Shown here: piece by piece, positions 24,301-27,776 of the stretch | Position numbering within the stretch: position 1 is the first letter of the stretch | Layout: every line of letters starts with the position of its first letter | Source: an uncultured Clostridia bacterium | GTDB lineage: Bacteria > Bacillota > Clostridia > Christensenellales > CAG-314 | NCBI GenBank assembly: GCA_947601445.1 | Contig: CANQGD010000006.1 | Coordinates: forward strand, 1-56,033 | Length of the DNA: 56,033 nt | Reading direction: 5' to 3' | Notes under the pieces: model-generated | Seen by the model: only the letters and a program-made list of their open reading frames with translations | What the model was told of the DNA's origin: nothing | Database searches by the model: none | Program-made: the position numbers and the translations under genes

Positions 24301-25005
24301 CAAAACACCCTTGATACTGGCTTTGTAGAAAAATTCGTATTGAGTGAAGTTGCGGAACTGCGTGTTCGTATACACAGGATTTTGTTCCGGAATGTCGCCC
24401 ATGGTGATTTTGATCCCGTCCAACTGAGAATATTCGGGATGATCGGACAGTTTTACCTCGACCGTTTTGGCGCCTGTTCCCGTCATTGTCGAGCTTGTAG
24501 AAATGCTTTCATCTCGAAGGGGCGTGACCGTGACTTTGAAAGTATCACCCGCTTTCAAAAGTGAGCCATCGTCGCCGTATGACGAAAACGGCGTGGCTTT
24601 CAAGTCGCCCTGGATGTCGGACTCTGTTATATCCGTGTCGGAATATAGCGTGTTGTTTACCGTCAATTGAATATTAAATTCGTTTGCCGACAACGGCGAG
24701 TCCGTTTGGTCCTCTAAACCGCGCCTTTGAACATTTGCATAAGCGGCGATACGTGTTTTGATGTCCCACAAAGTGGTCTCCTTGAACACGCGTTCGTCTT
24801 TCAGCTTGACGCCGCTTGTGCCCCAGCCCGTATAGGCTTGAATATCCGTGTCTATTTCCTGCGGAAACGGATCGGGTTCCTCGGCGCTTGCCGTAGGAGA
24901 CAGGACTTTGTCCGTCACCTGCAAGAACAGCGCCGTGCACAGGCACACGATCGCAATCAATGCACAAAAGATTACCGCAAGATTTTTCTTGATGTTACCT
25001 TTCAT
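358..25005 (-). CDS. Giant cell-surface protein (8,215 aa) built of MBG/YDG-like beta modules
   Basis: A single uninterrupted frame of 24.6 kb. The ATG follows AAAGGAGTG at a good distance. Residues 1-42 form a signal peptide (hydrophobic 9-30, likely cleavage after SPTASA). Residues 43 to about 985 are unique, Tyr/Asp/Gly-rich and beta-like. From about 985 to 8,150 come many degenerate modules of 75-110 residues, marked by YGE, AGxYxV, NYxV, GTLTVxxR and NYxWxD phrases. These are typical of Pfam MBG, MBG_2 and YDG repeats of bacterial surface proteins. One helix (about 8,164-8,193) and a tail beginning RKRREKR anchor the C-terminus. There is no LPXTG motif and no catalytic domain that I recognise. 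Mass is roughly 900 kDa. Likely role: a very long extracellular stalk or adhesin; this is inference. It has its own promoter at 25223-25251 and is followed by an overlapping membrane-protein gene. Confidence 0.93.
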   Translation of the reverse strand: MKGNIKKNLAVIFCALIAIVCLCTALFLQVTDKVLSPTASAEEPDPFPQEIDTDIQAYTGWGTSGVKLKDERVFKETTLWDIKTRIAAYANVQRRGLEDQTDSPLSANEFNIQLTVNNTLYSDTDITESDIQGDLKATPFSSYGDDGSLLKAGDTFKVTVTPLRDESISTSSTMTGTGAKTVEVKLSDHPEYSQLDGIKITMGDIPEQNPVYTNTQFRNFTQYEFFYKASIKGVLQENAGQEEWEEIPRELIECRFTNDASSFVSGKQEANTLTVTYKNPGGASTVTGQIFGSNISVEIATVKSIKLEFNDGENGTLKNGSTTEEGVWNRTGLPDSFDKGGGQYYDSFSGNYYENGTHDRYGRYGETSYRAFVGGMNPTLVGYGLRVVIRDTNGDVQEIRGDDARVTVGYVHDDFFDHDVMPDPSGSDNIYYDIQVRYSATVSSSSYVESNKLSVRFFRRANSYMYTNVDKETEQQIDITADTPASIETLEAAYPDLKVIRVENDGRMVDMDSDLYRIPDSAGFAPSTYYQDVTQNPNDWKDKNGTDQYGNNDVGKEGDGYYYYKSIALYNDSYTGINTVVAYVPFKVKYTPIESINLTGTIGTTTYNVKEALNLSGYSIQFQQGSGQPNGLLALNSQNTIYKDYTTFSNAGFRPWATSQSNQSQMAFGQYTVLYYSKADLVELTKEPSPEDSDDYAAARKSFFSSISGVDSDSIRSTAYPGANKQVGMVDVHTENVNDTEHSEMDYILNQLAAPKDSKGNVRTTLGADTVLVRVIYLVASRIDDLNWGIQAQEQSVAMYFDLVVGSNITVSRPTAANVYVTARNGTFGELNVTKNVIDGVTTGWETRLFGWNKNLNYEYKDGARNADYNVKVHFEHEVVDTEQGGMKYVPADKDHGYWAEIVEPISGTYYIVFYGDSVVGNWRMYLELVEPDPAEGPTGGGRTQGYMWPADMKGTRMFRTVDELNQPTNTYGYYQFNIAGASADISIAPNNFDWGGKFTYTITYTAGGSPITYTEENENRRGDIGTVQDGGVALYQLYFYQNGYLMEGNTIPTEPGHYQVYVSVWPQGNYSTATSARAEFDIFALNLRIEWVGDGIENGNNIVYVPDGHNPYDYFKVTLGSNPGVEFPYTDRWYLQNSGDKLDASTKYINAGEYTLDIVLDEVAVSSGDYQVGEGGMRKYYRWESPSVDYNLPDNITRSGDSTLRIRFVIKKYEDTEFKIKMPDRHYRDKNKTVEQSNLAQLITEGEGITGKFYGKPDLVKFVYITKEDYDNHYNTYKALQPEQKATYPLGFYSYLGEQSVSPFGGESLPEKEVGTYYVVAYLTADTTENSPTYNLNFANYAFYEVIQSFEIQKRLITLPSIQPDEYIYDDGNTVYANVLNFDTTGDSQCAIVYSQTSVSDNLTQYQTRASFDNASALLYATDAKVYYAVFRLLDAKNNDWNKEGFEEDENVAFFETGNYECFVLVWTIERAEADLPAPNKLTYRFDATILSNLQYVEYTGKTTASGQSGTHRFDETAPYGFIRDTQKGDGWESGNNSVFSATEAGTYSFWIKADENHYYTKDTDETKWKNPEQEPAWVEVQWTIDRWKIENYKVYLSNSMPQTSEAVYTGTRQKFIVNNYDTSYNKYMTYTLEGETQTINGEKITFNKATETNTVHYYTSESNSQITLNVTYVGTYTFTFKLNEGYDKNCYWEGPDESQLTEYSTTFKITPATLKVEWDEEGHNPFTYDTTAKYYNPKFTCEAANGDKFTIKPCYFVLNDDGTLGEEVTEDKPTAAGKYVAILTYDLVTSNDIENRGSSFPENNYSASYTGGKFTIFDNFRFNPSDVKKFTIKNGGDIEGIWCELTITTSAVARPYLKALEEGNLENYNDGTNNVIVVPFKGTDSFYDMLKFLFFNDTVKGEQGWNDSDYSKLLTIVDESGDNNTKRATVKWNGDATALDYYMFTITLTNKDDYSWAKDGEDTIPSDMAFVFYMQITPTEITLAEIGGTQLTVGSGLTYQTNYNDATQPFTGGISNYEVFEAYSSFSGVKANPIEVYANDTNAKIYGAENVVRISDNAVGSYTVYVALVDSVNTVWKGGLDHEARTFSFQINPVDIVVNWTATETIFEPGRAQQPAAAIANEFGSGTTKDEVTIVFDLDTSDGTDSATITHRLENTSATAINAGKYTATAVAIFGTDAGNYNLATAAPNTEFTIYKKNLSKPTAKTEGYVYDRTQQTITFEGSDKDIMEISAKSGTVLVANGTIPAGTITTGEKDGKLTLSAIRAGKYSASITLTDTGNYYWGDVENATYKAPDDNTAGPVAVYTDFWTIAQRKIIAPSLEYQRGQAYDASGYFFPVLYGVNNSLAENNPLTGESNNNKLFGKDVSTSTRVSMDGSDYQILIDGSWYVKFTFKYYDEKGNELNQADMTDPGKLLAGTYYIELTLVLKTSDNEGYSDYVWDFGYSIDESRQLTQFDLNGKDSQVSDGQNVTVKLFYRITKGIYNLEFEVSGWTYGEHQKQTVANGATGDKYLQFKRTTTTLPSSLEKESSGRSVEYYTVSNVQRDEDNNITGGTLSGSPVTDAELVGNEYTGGEAHNDDSKGNNPYYTPEKSPYKAGVYAALITYAENGLVEGSYTLEELTFTVYFEIKPLTVTVKWADADSSVYSGLEQIRTATITNKVTTTLSSGDHEDNVEVTTKWTDNKDSEKAGSSGYPINVRRDSRSAEAQPYNLSLDTLTGEDASNYTIDKGQGDFTSTFTITPYQVKLQANNLGKVYGDSLEARQNLIKTGADYNFEFVGNKFITDQNDDETSLDHFLLYAYIDGTYSTFVTTTTGVGAYKLHLTLGEQYESYYTNYNIDFGNDATYTITPYMVDIVWTSQSFTYDGTDQYAAFNDKGASSNNYFVYFLGVEACGEKVVKLNPTIKKDGSEATFKDAGNYTFELSSNPQSGLDVQNYKFSTESLRNLTKTYNIAKRHVYLQANSFASEYGIDIADDSENFKWLYAGSSDTNDLNKFVDDGGSVITGWTYNKQIYDGNQNISFKTATEAILNRSGGTLTSAGTTVTTYIANGDGGRITSNTVEYNNYQVTISGTGNHEILKQKLNADNGRLIWDAAQLVFTYDGTDQAYEGTNPKAQTVYFVDSQSGKPVYFRARAVKDQSSTDRIEFINAGEYWFYIYSLPDGGTESGNYSDNYELPSSANDPDCYHKVEMRPRDVTITASAITDHEYGEAFAETLGFTNTGKVWEYKGSEWQLVDAATSSATEKGGFVIGFESNFRVYTKLDGTTTVGVYTDAQNDGVFVLQMSKEGVFSDVDFAGQDYITTEGGNYHVHFDTSNSIKVIPRQVTLTITSISHEYGQALQDISGSAKLSRDGGDALVNGDENIYSIITLDAAGNDLFKFSGTTYPDVGGYRVQVTCNNANYQITVVHDAEGRGSQHTQMEARENATYTTEATDGVYKIVPSTILTTGEDKVSAEAYSGTYDGQAHTAAQDEAFKGKYYTNKLADGKGKQAEFALGGSGNTSFEAPGDANELKIYFRKKAGAGDGEALYPQEWGDPTVDPGSLEISDAGYEWVTEMPSFTHAGTYYVYYAVVAKNHESLIGEEYCMEVVIEQREVKVSFTFSIYFSESLPGGWTPDIDGFTFDGFMDGESIASGKITGYSADDDKITVSAPDYVAGDDAKGIAGAYAITLGFDNFTTTDYKFVQDTADSKCSMTVKVLPLVLVVNPHLTNTYYLGGEWKSEQKFDLTKLGTGEFTSNYTSHTYTLAVAPGTQSILGKPIEDIWADDYENGKSGQKIFTLTSGAYASYSGNVTAGVGSYPVTYNFNSGYENKYSIQYSKTENYVITAAKFKVDDLHGYGKLTGTGETLAGRPYDEKDHYVLHQGLYHSEDEPRESASPAGFAQSADGKTIQWSFILLKANAVEANYNDEAFWTTHNAEIVTGTIPQIIDAGTYYIYYKLELANHETVYGYQQAKINQATNTWTTQYSINGSESGYHTWMYGGYSTDNDREILPMPQFSKVVDSTTEKLVPTITLSRKPLDGSGEYTAYGEYRITSDFNEYYGSYQGWLFANGIKLPAGDYQITYELAGNENFTAIASQTYEFRVEKATLTVTATNFELVYGEEVQDTDKKFTATGFVNGEQLADILGDAQPTFSIAKDGHAYQRGWQFGSVGEYTITLTAGGFASVLAEGGRAANYTVEYEEGTMTVVARKIEVRFGSLINSYYYNQSETGYTEIIKWNDEIENNGNNLIQSIRLLSEKATNSALVSGDYVTNKYDNYVFSYTTEAINFNSDGKGSLELGTNHAHSTPYKIKGTQYTAKDGDKYLHAQNYDVTFIEGNYTINPARINVKPTLPSDLVYDGTQKKATMTSVSGSITFTIWYETLSSGDYESGEFDARTQDAPTNVGTYRVSLEASSTDYIASTASTKMKITPKPIDVSIELQSKQQGGDFAKHAEGGVYKDVVYYLDEYRVVASADMDGSGSKDHKVITADAEDFEFSYAYQRNGEPADKAISAGHYTVTVTCNNANYQLVIKLETADEKVFTHHTGNTADFTIARKAITKPAFANDKDSQVYDGNPFAFIVTGYTEGKDHESKDILNITFNGQPSDGIATFAEGKWTWKVTNAGEYKVVVSFESDNYMWSATSDDNSPITFTYTINKKDLYVKAEDKNITYGEPFSSIEIGLLFSESASGQYTTNGGFVNSETAENVIKGIPTATATLFSATSSSLGGYGINSPAGSTFTINVNDGQLSADNYNLILNSQTGTLTVDKRAITLTIANGNNDLKAKMTYNGNAPSFVPTELFEITSDIGLPNNGDTKASLNVSFAVDGTIAAGKYDATNRTGAGQHRLTPSYANTNYDITFEGDWNGEAGDTYNNKAGIYVIERATLTVTVGVMHGGPFNQNGEITYGDNLEDYVTVNYSGWVSTDGSGLSPLAKYTFSAMKDGITPYTPGESHAGDVFTLDIANKEDGNFFRDYTLNVVTGTMKVVTRYISATVSDNVFECGSDYNTYKDIPAVPVYTNTVDGHNPDAVLSYTGQLAGGSPLSGTPQRVGDYNVTITLQTNDNGEYDYKFGSSADARESTSLEYKITPKEIELRFESTSIDLSTVEGGKGENELIGFINDIMEVTAYTFAGADAHDNAVWDGAKMVMKFETVGTGSATITLTDDHAYDYLLVATINGTKATSIALTFNVNSSSVDFHVEITGWTYGKYDVAVNSPKPRSSQLGIEINTALIVYTYYTFTDQSQYQEWLDRIAQYDAGSMSAKDHQQLRNDLEKLVCSSILPTDVGYYLVRAQLSEMSEKGISGSFAGAVFQITKQKLAVPTLGQPQDSHQGPCTYNGTEHYNIIEGYNSATMSAAVSSGATIQIEGDTVNVHAVNRGEYTVTITLLDDRNYEWADRSGNSVTITYTIEKGIDEINGFEDQTVTYGEDITFSATSQFGAEITYQYVLLQDDGSEPSEAVRQDGFPTKAGKYHIYATSAADSSGHENWDAAEACVTLTINRATLALTVQDASVVYGEDLPTFDYTVSGWKFTDEETLLETLRTALEGKLAFSAADYTKGTTKAAETVSVSATVTVTDDELGTELSDYTIDGSVTSGTLTVAKRAILIDISDNFETYFNNKAYTIADKSSTEDDYKQFWTATAAPESGYYGIYGSDDIKVHFTIDGGAINAGVYTVTGETVSTDDLGNYDVSFVDGRLLIRVNVVTISNVTITLNGESSGFTYDHGNVLDFKVTYSATFMRDGSETTVDNIVAGTGASAFDFVQFFKLSWQGRANGSSREYKEDVAPKNAGTYRVFVELNAAGLANNSIQAIPESTSFVIEKFNLDVSELQEYINDNFTYTYNGEPQGPSEAELNNQSLSLYGKEGIYTIPSIVKQTDAATYTTISARLTNANNYEWSDTSDATRLFSFTINAITDLTLTAAAGSGNSEWNYDGTMHTDWYTLTAAVGGRNVGTGLTSYYIYFVATGDSAPTWNTIENAATNGWTRYTATQLAARSSIAVNAGKHWLVVAVAETSNYNETATTARAYTVNKRTIDVTVYGGRDFTAGVYNQSLTPAGLSTPEYTIAVQEDESALNGIEIDSLFTYALTLSYTGNSWSGKPFGSDGYVEAGKYTINVSLPEAAQSNFVLGETKAGNYIVQRAPIYGDSIPVKTIVYDGKPHEPSEFVTPDTLGRWTAEGTAQTNVGTYTFRATLKEEAAYNYYWFTNNDQNADTVNKVRTLSFNITRATLTLSNGKYIYTNGTVGEDSTSVDFGNTTSWTYADDIRDISASAMVQTANGTALEGVEIQLQYRPVSGGDWVSELPTNAGTYYVRMYVAQTDNYGACYSATGNIDGSYITITINKKQLAKPAVPSGSYYYTGSQQNITLENFDGTLMSITQPAVNAGWTFMYVQGDGGVIEALILATKQGDYNISVNLRDTDNYTWTDGETGTVTLVWKILGAENHITGIDVPQGVIYGDSYVFQANADFGTVKFAYVKVEEFGDDSGAKSLSYTDGQPVNAGLYWIRFSVDGTDDYAEVNEYKQFTIKQATLTVTINDATVTYGETASGSNGFTVSGYKNSDNAATYLVSVTRYNIIGYTAGDDVKDYAGAISAEVTIGGPFENYTAEVVAGTLHVTPKDITVNVKSPDPVYYIEGGKKPVIDTSESAWEVLDVNGGLFGSDKIEVAITLEEKEKYNVGSYVISGTAGKGEKTGNYNITFVAGALTVNAKEINIDKINAADTVYGSIQAVTFDIDVNKNLTDNYSLSSIDNVFIRVNYFADNAPMNTELPENAGTYNVKLTLEGTDATNYTLVGSIDATFIVNKKELNCEQIKEHIPDVYYTGEEQGLLKAEVEAFSLTEFGEANLYTAQGFDTKQTDVGVYEYTLTLEDEVFVNYRWVSTDGQSVSRSWSILQAANSVEWTPEQSYTAEYGVSYEITASATFGSVSYAHAVKKLDGHYETTDWILGFPANAGEYVIRAYVESTNNYAGADVQHELQITRATLSVSIESKTITYGDEAGVITLLVAGYRQPYNGTIAGTVDDEATSGWVLQIETFRSNLQIKAQAGGKEYSVGDPIGTYDITYIGENVELTNYAVVAAEVTSGTLTVESRKVTIIIEEQSMVYSPDYKTVAPNPDQSRWHVGDDYSILEQDKEALNIAISIVGGSAPYMVGVSYTLDGAWENDNYTIEFVKGTLTLTALEINVTGISVTNDKDGSTTINYGDAYTAKVTIGEIEYELNDIVEGGTIGFEYSEQSTSEFTAVKPSVAGLYEVRLVFIGEDAVNYNITGNGTAAYIIAKKALSVSDLQAKAYEQFTEEEIENPGPFESTYDRYHFKPYYTGEAQGVTQADLRAFIAFMQSAEDFLLETDRVNAPFTAVSDKGTNVGTYAVHLTLTEEIAANYMWDTTNSDIADISFEIRKARSNSVSLVVSGSSPTATWEYDGYEAGTSEDQTVQPHKGFFSFEAQFGRSTALYQFYKTVDGRDTKIDYTPVEVGSYKLQIVIPDTENYPGCESSLLPIEITPRKLTVRFRDDSLMGGEFGGTILPASAVLSYYGGEPAKHNMFLNLVRLEYCYFGTSFDGTWSHTAESRFGSAPDRAGNYQVRASLADAEISANSYNKNFVLVDASGEEIHHIDATYSVTKARVFSDLIHVETFDWDGVEHSAVEAVRDNPDYGTVFVVKNEYNISSKSVGTYEFRIHLVDSNNYCWVPDEGSDWRLLSFSIMATSGEGRNITIVEFFGMDANSPELEFPYSQAPTESAKVAFYSEGVTHFFQFGSDFILLYAPRGTATPSEFISWKTGGRDVTPEGWSREVLVNADRYTAIAWIDCEEFKGYSAQLYFAISKLEVKVIMETTKNGVYGESEPEFSIRGYDGKDIIAETGELKPDAKALRFFPQLDLSDNDRFLPHAIYYRGTGNTVYERSTIMPTEAGTYIREFVLSSNYTSNTGKIECQFTILPKTVVLGDIATSEHDVLYDGTRHFIDSEFIEQQMNGVIEVVGGLPFTEGVVDVREGGYPVEIRLKDSRNYMFEGTNVGSYEASHATVYYFILKSSVTMDKPVVGNWTYGQSHSLPTVTGKYQSGAEYDGGVVFEYAVRGTDDWSTQIPVNYGDYSVRARVTETANYSGYLTEAVNFSILRARLIKPYAGDPVVDRDGKYLFIPEDYYEDLLSITGNTANDDGTYRAVVSIKDKLNYEWADGTQDDLIIEWIAQRNMNIFYIILFALAVGLALSLLWMLVLCFVILARKRREKRSQDQQAQQGEEVNNG
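3262..4685 (-). repeat. Second tandem higher-order repeat unit in the giant gene
   Basis: It directly follows the 4685-6060 unit and shows the same module order. It begins at KKELNCEQIKEH with a YYTGEEQG module, runs through a VEWTPEQ module, an ITYGDEAG module and a module ending NYTIEFVKGTLTL, and closes with NYNITGNGTAAYIIAKKAL. Its length is about 475 residues. Boundaries come from recurring phrases only. Confidence 0.5.
4685..6060 (-). repeat. Higher-order repeat unit in the giant gene (copy at roughly residues 6,315-6,773)
   Basis: Reading the protein by eye, about five module types recur in the same order. They are an NYxWxD module, a YGxxYxFxAxxxFG module, a VTYGE module ending GTLTV, a module ending NYNITFVxGxLTV, and a module ending ATFIVNKKEL. 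The next unit follows directly at about 3262-4685, ending AAYIIAKKALSV. An earlier, more diverged unit lies at about 7620-9133. The unit is about 1.4 kb. Borders are approximate because no alignment was run, and the copies are too diverged at DNA level for direct recombination. Confidence 0.55.
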
Positions 25006-25141
25006 ATTGACACTCCTTTTTGTACAGAATAGCCTTCTTTTGTAAATGTCGTTTCGGTTTGTTTACATTCGGCGGCGGCAAACGCGATACCGATACAAAA
25101 TTTTGAAGAAAATTCGCCGTTTTTTGACAAAATCCGCAAAT

Positions 25142-25276
25142 TCTTTACCCATTTCGATTTTTTCGCGCTATTTGCTTTTGTAAATGAACCCAATACCGCA
25201 AATTTCGACATTATGATATATAAAAATACATCTTACGCGCGTGAATGTCAAGCCTTTTTTGAAAAATGGGTAAAGA
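25142..25276. repeat. 13-bp inverted repeat pair flanking the giant gene's promoter
   Basis: AAATGGGTAAAGA occurs on the plus strand at 25264-25276 and as its exact complement at 25142-25154. The arms are 109 bp apart and lie on either side of the promoter at 25223-25251. Such placement fits paired operator sites for a looping regulator, but no regulator is identified. Confidence 0.4.
25223..25251 (-). promoter_or_regulatory. Sigma-A-type promoter of the giant gene
   Basis: On the minus strand, TTGACA (25251-25246), a 17-base spacer and TATTTT (25228-25223). Transcription would start near 25215, giving a leader of about 210 nt before the giant gene. It lies downstream of the galactose-operon terminator, so the giant gene is an independent unit. 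Confidence 0.6.
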
Positions 25277-25334
25277 TTTTTGAAAAATTTTTCGACTTGG
25301 GGCGGTTTATAGGATTTTTTTTCTGCCCGTTTTC

Positions 25335-25357
25335 AAAAATGAACGCCGTTCATTTTT
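25335..25357. repeat. Perfect 11-bp palindrome in the giant/galactose intergenic region
   Basis: AAAAATGAACG, one base, then its exact complement. It could be an operator or a weak bidirectional terminator, since the arms end in A5 and T5. The rest of the gene-free stretch 25006-25534 holds the promoter, the 13-bp repeat pair and the galactose terminator; I see no gene in it. Confidence 0.4.
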
Positions 25358-25451
25358 CGCAAAACGCCCCAAATTACAGGGTTGCGTTTTTTTGCACCGT
25401 ATTGCAAATTTTTCGACGCGGCAATTTTATCCGTTTTGCCGTTTTGTGCAT

Positions 25452-25483
25452 AAAAAAACCGCCGCATTGCTTTGCGACGGTTT
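25452..25483 (-). terminator. Terminator of the galactose operon
   Basis: On the minus strand, AAACCGTCGCA pairs with TGCGGCGGTTT (one T-G wobble) around a 6-base loop and is followed by a run of T. It lies about 50 bases after the stop of the UDP-sugar pyrophosphorylase gene. Confidence 0.85.
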
Positions 25484-25534
25484 GAACTTAAATAAATATA
25501 TTAAGGTAAGTTTGAATTTCTTATTAAAATAAAA

Positions 25535-26749
25535 TCAGATTTCCACTCCGTTGAACTGCAACAGCTTACGTGCGGATTCAACGCTGTCTACGCCCGTCTT
25601 GTTCTTTATCGGCGCAAATTCGCGCTCGCGCACAACTTCGAAAGGCAGACAGGTTTCCATCAACCGCACCATATCGAGTATCAACGTTTCGAACTTGTAA
25701 GCGTTTTCCGCAGCGGGTTTGACGGCGTTTCCGTCGGAATCGAGAACGGGTACCTTCTTTTTGACAACGTGTACGGGTATGTGTTTGCCCGCGGTTTGGT
25801 GCAATTTTTCAAGATTGAACAAATAGTTGAGTATCACGCCGAACGAGTAGGCAAGATTTCCTTGCGAATCGGTGGCGTTTGCCATTTCGTCGGTCATTTC
25901 GTAGTACTCGATAACCGATGAAATGCCGTCTTCCAGACACAGCACCCCCACTTTTTCGTACGGGTCGCACTTGCGCACTACCTTGGCGCCGCAATTTGTT
26001 CCGCTGAGTATCGTGGCGCCTACAAATATCGGATCGGCAATACGTTGAAGCACGTTGTCCACGCTGAACACGTTTAGCCATTCTATATCGGGAAAATCGT
26101 TGAGCACCCGCGCTTTGACCAACGAAGAATACCATCCGCCGTTTCCGTTGGGCGAAAATGCCGCCTTTGTGGGACTTTCCAACATCAATTTGCCTTCGAA
26201 ATCCACAACGGGCGCCATGTCCTGCGTGAAAAAACGCACAAATTGCTCGGGATAGCCGAAGTAATCGTGTTTGCTCAAAAATTCGCGCGTGGCGCCGTCG
26301 TTGAGGTCGCTTGTCATCACAAACAAAGGCACGTTACAACCGCATTGCAGACACACGTCCTTTAAGTTGGCGATCAATCTTTCAAAAATATAAACGGGAT
26401 GTGTTATACCTATATCGTATGCGCCCTTGGGAGCGTCCGAGCCCAAACGCGTGCCCTGTCCGCCCGCAAGCAACACGGCGCCCACCTTGCCCGCTTGCAA
26501 CGCGCTGACGCCCGCTTGCAAAAATTTGTCACGATTTTGCCGTATTTCTGTACAAGTAAGACCGTTTATCGGCTCTACTCTGCCTTTTCCGCTCAAATCT
26601 TCGGGATGTTTCCACAAATCCACTGTATCCCAATCGATTTGTTCTATCTGCTTTTCAAAACGGGCAAGTTCGTCGCCCCGCAAACTTTCCAAAACGGGAA
26701 TCAGGTGTTGTTGATTGTGTTGTATAAGAATATCTTTTATGTTTTTCAT
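25535..26749 (-). CDS. UTP:hexose-1-phosphate / UDP-sugar pyrophosphorylase (UDPGP family)
   Basis: 404 residues. The nucleotide-binding signature [15 protein letters not shown] is at 95-109, with the activating Lys at 108. It resembles the eukaryote-like UDPGP/UAP1 family rather than the short bacterial GalU. Family members make UDP-glucose, UDP-galactose or UDP-N-acetylhexosamine from UTP and the sugar 1-phosphate. The ATG at 26749 overlaps the galE stop (ATGA, 4 bases), so it is translationally coupled; an upstream in-frame start would run into galE and is unlikely. As the third gene of galK-galE without galT, it probably turns galactose 1-phosphate directly into UDP-galactose. Substrate preference cannot be read from the sequence; UDP-GlcNAc synthesis is the main alternative. 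Confidence 0.87.
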   Translation of the reverse strand: MKNIKDILIQHNQQHLIPVLESLRGDELARFEKQIEQIDWDTVDLWKHPEDLSGKGRVEPINGLTCTEIRQNRDKFLQAGVSALQAGKVGAVLLAGGQGTRLGSDAPKGAYDIGITHPVYIFERLIANLKDVCLQCGCNVPLFVMTSDLNDGATREFLSKHDYFGYPEQFVRFFTQDMAPVVDFEGKLMLESPTKAAFSPNGNGGWYSSLVKARVLNDFPDIEWLNVFSVDNVLQRIADPIFVGATILSGTNCGAKVVRKCDPYEKVGVLCLEDGISSVIEYYEMTDEMANATDSQGNLAYSFGVILNYLFNLEKLHQTAGKHIPVHVVKKKVPVLDSDGNAVKPAAENAYKFETLILDMVRLMETCLPFEVVREREFAPIKNKTGVDSVESARKLLQFNGVEI

Positions 26750-27762
26750 TTTGTCTTGTACCCCAAAGGATTTTTTGTTTGCCATTTCCACAACGATTTA
26801 CACATTTCGTCTATTCCGTATTCCGCTTTCCAACCCAATTCCTTGTAGGCTTTCTCGCTAGTTGCGTAACAACATGCTATGTCCCCTTCTCGTCTGCCCG
26901 TTATCCTGTACGGCAGTTTGCGCCCGCATGCCTTCTCAAATGCCTTTATTACCTCTAACACGCTGTATCCTTTGCCTGTTCCGAGATTGTATGTGTATAC
27001 TCCCGGTTGAGTCAGTTTGTCTATTGCGGATATGTGACCTCTCGCCAAGTCCACTACGTGTATGTAATCCCTTACTCCCGTTCCGTCGGGCGTTTCGTAG
27101 TCGTCTCCGAATACCCGTATCTCCGCCAATTGACCTATCGCCACTTTGGCTATGTAGGGAGTAAGATTGTTGGGTATTCCGTTGGGGTCCTCTCCTATCA
27201 GTCCGCTCTCGTGTGCGCCTACGGGATTGAAGTACCTCAACAACACCACCGTCCAACCGTTATCCGCTTTGTATACGTCGTTCAGTATTTGCTCTTGAAA
27301 ATATTTACTCGTTCCGTACGGATTGGTTGTGCCTCCGACGCGACATTCTTCGTCTATGGGCAACCTCTCGGGTTCTCCGTAAACCGTTGCGGAAGACGAA
27401 AACACTATCCTCTTGCAATTGTGTCTTTTCATCGCCTCCAACAATTTAAGAGTGCCGCCTATATTGTTGTCGTAATACTCCAACGGCTTGGCACAGGATT
27501 CGCCTACCGCCTTTAAGCCCGCAAAGTGTATCACCCAGCCTATTTCGTTCTCCGCAAATATCCTGTCAAGCAAAATTTCGTCTCTGACGTCACCTTCGTA
27601 AAACTTTACTTGTTTGCCCGTTATCTGCTCTATCCTGCGCAAACACTCCGACGACGAATTGCTGAAATTGTCTATTACTACCGCTTCGTATCCCGATTGC
27701 TGCAACTCCACTACCGTGTGCGATCCTATATACCCCGCTCCGCCTGTGACTAAGACTTTCAT
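26746..27762 (-). CDS. galE: UDP-glucose 4-epimerase
   Basis: 338 residues, the usual GalE length. A Rossmann NAD-binding motif [10 protein letters not shown] is at 6-15, the catalytic Ser is in FSSSATVYG (about 121-129) and the YxxxK pair is Tyr149/Lys153. It interconverts UDP-galactose and UDP-glucose in the cytoplasm. The start at 27762 was chosen because AAGGAG lies correctly in front of it and because family members begin MKVLVTGG; the frame stays open for about 65 codons upstream but lies within the end of galK. It sits 14 bases after galK and overlaps the pyrophosphorylase start by 4 bases, as the middle gene of the galactose operon. Confidence 0.96.
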   Translation of the reverse strand: MKVLVTGGAGYIGSHTVVELQQSGYEAVVIDNFSNSSSECLRRIEQITGKQVKFYEGDVRDEILLDRIFAENEIGWVIHFAGLKAVGESCAKPLEYYDNNIGGTLKLLEAMKRHNCKRIVFSSSATVYGEPERLPIDEECRVGGTTNPYGTSKYFQEQILNDVYKADNGWTVVLLRYFNPVGAHESGLIGEDPNGIPNNLTPYIAKVAIGQLAEIRVFGDDYETPDGTGVRDYIHVVDLARGHISAIDKLTQPGVYTYNLGTGKGYSVLEVIKAFEKACGRKLPYRITGRREGDIACCYATSEKAYKELGWKAEYGIDEMCKSLWKWQTKNPLGYKTK

Positions 27763-27776
27763 AATTTTCTCCTTGA

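Noticed and set aside
526..24564. Many long open frames on the plus strand opposite the giant gene (up to about 720 codons, for example 20788-22956 and 7510-9384)
   Set aside because: They are mirror frames produced by the codon bias of the giant gene. They lack ribosome binding sites, have unnatural Cys/Arg/Val-rich composition and resemble no family.
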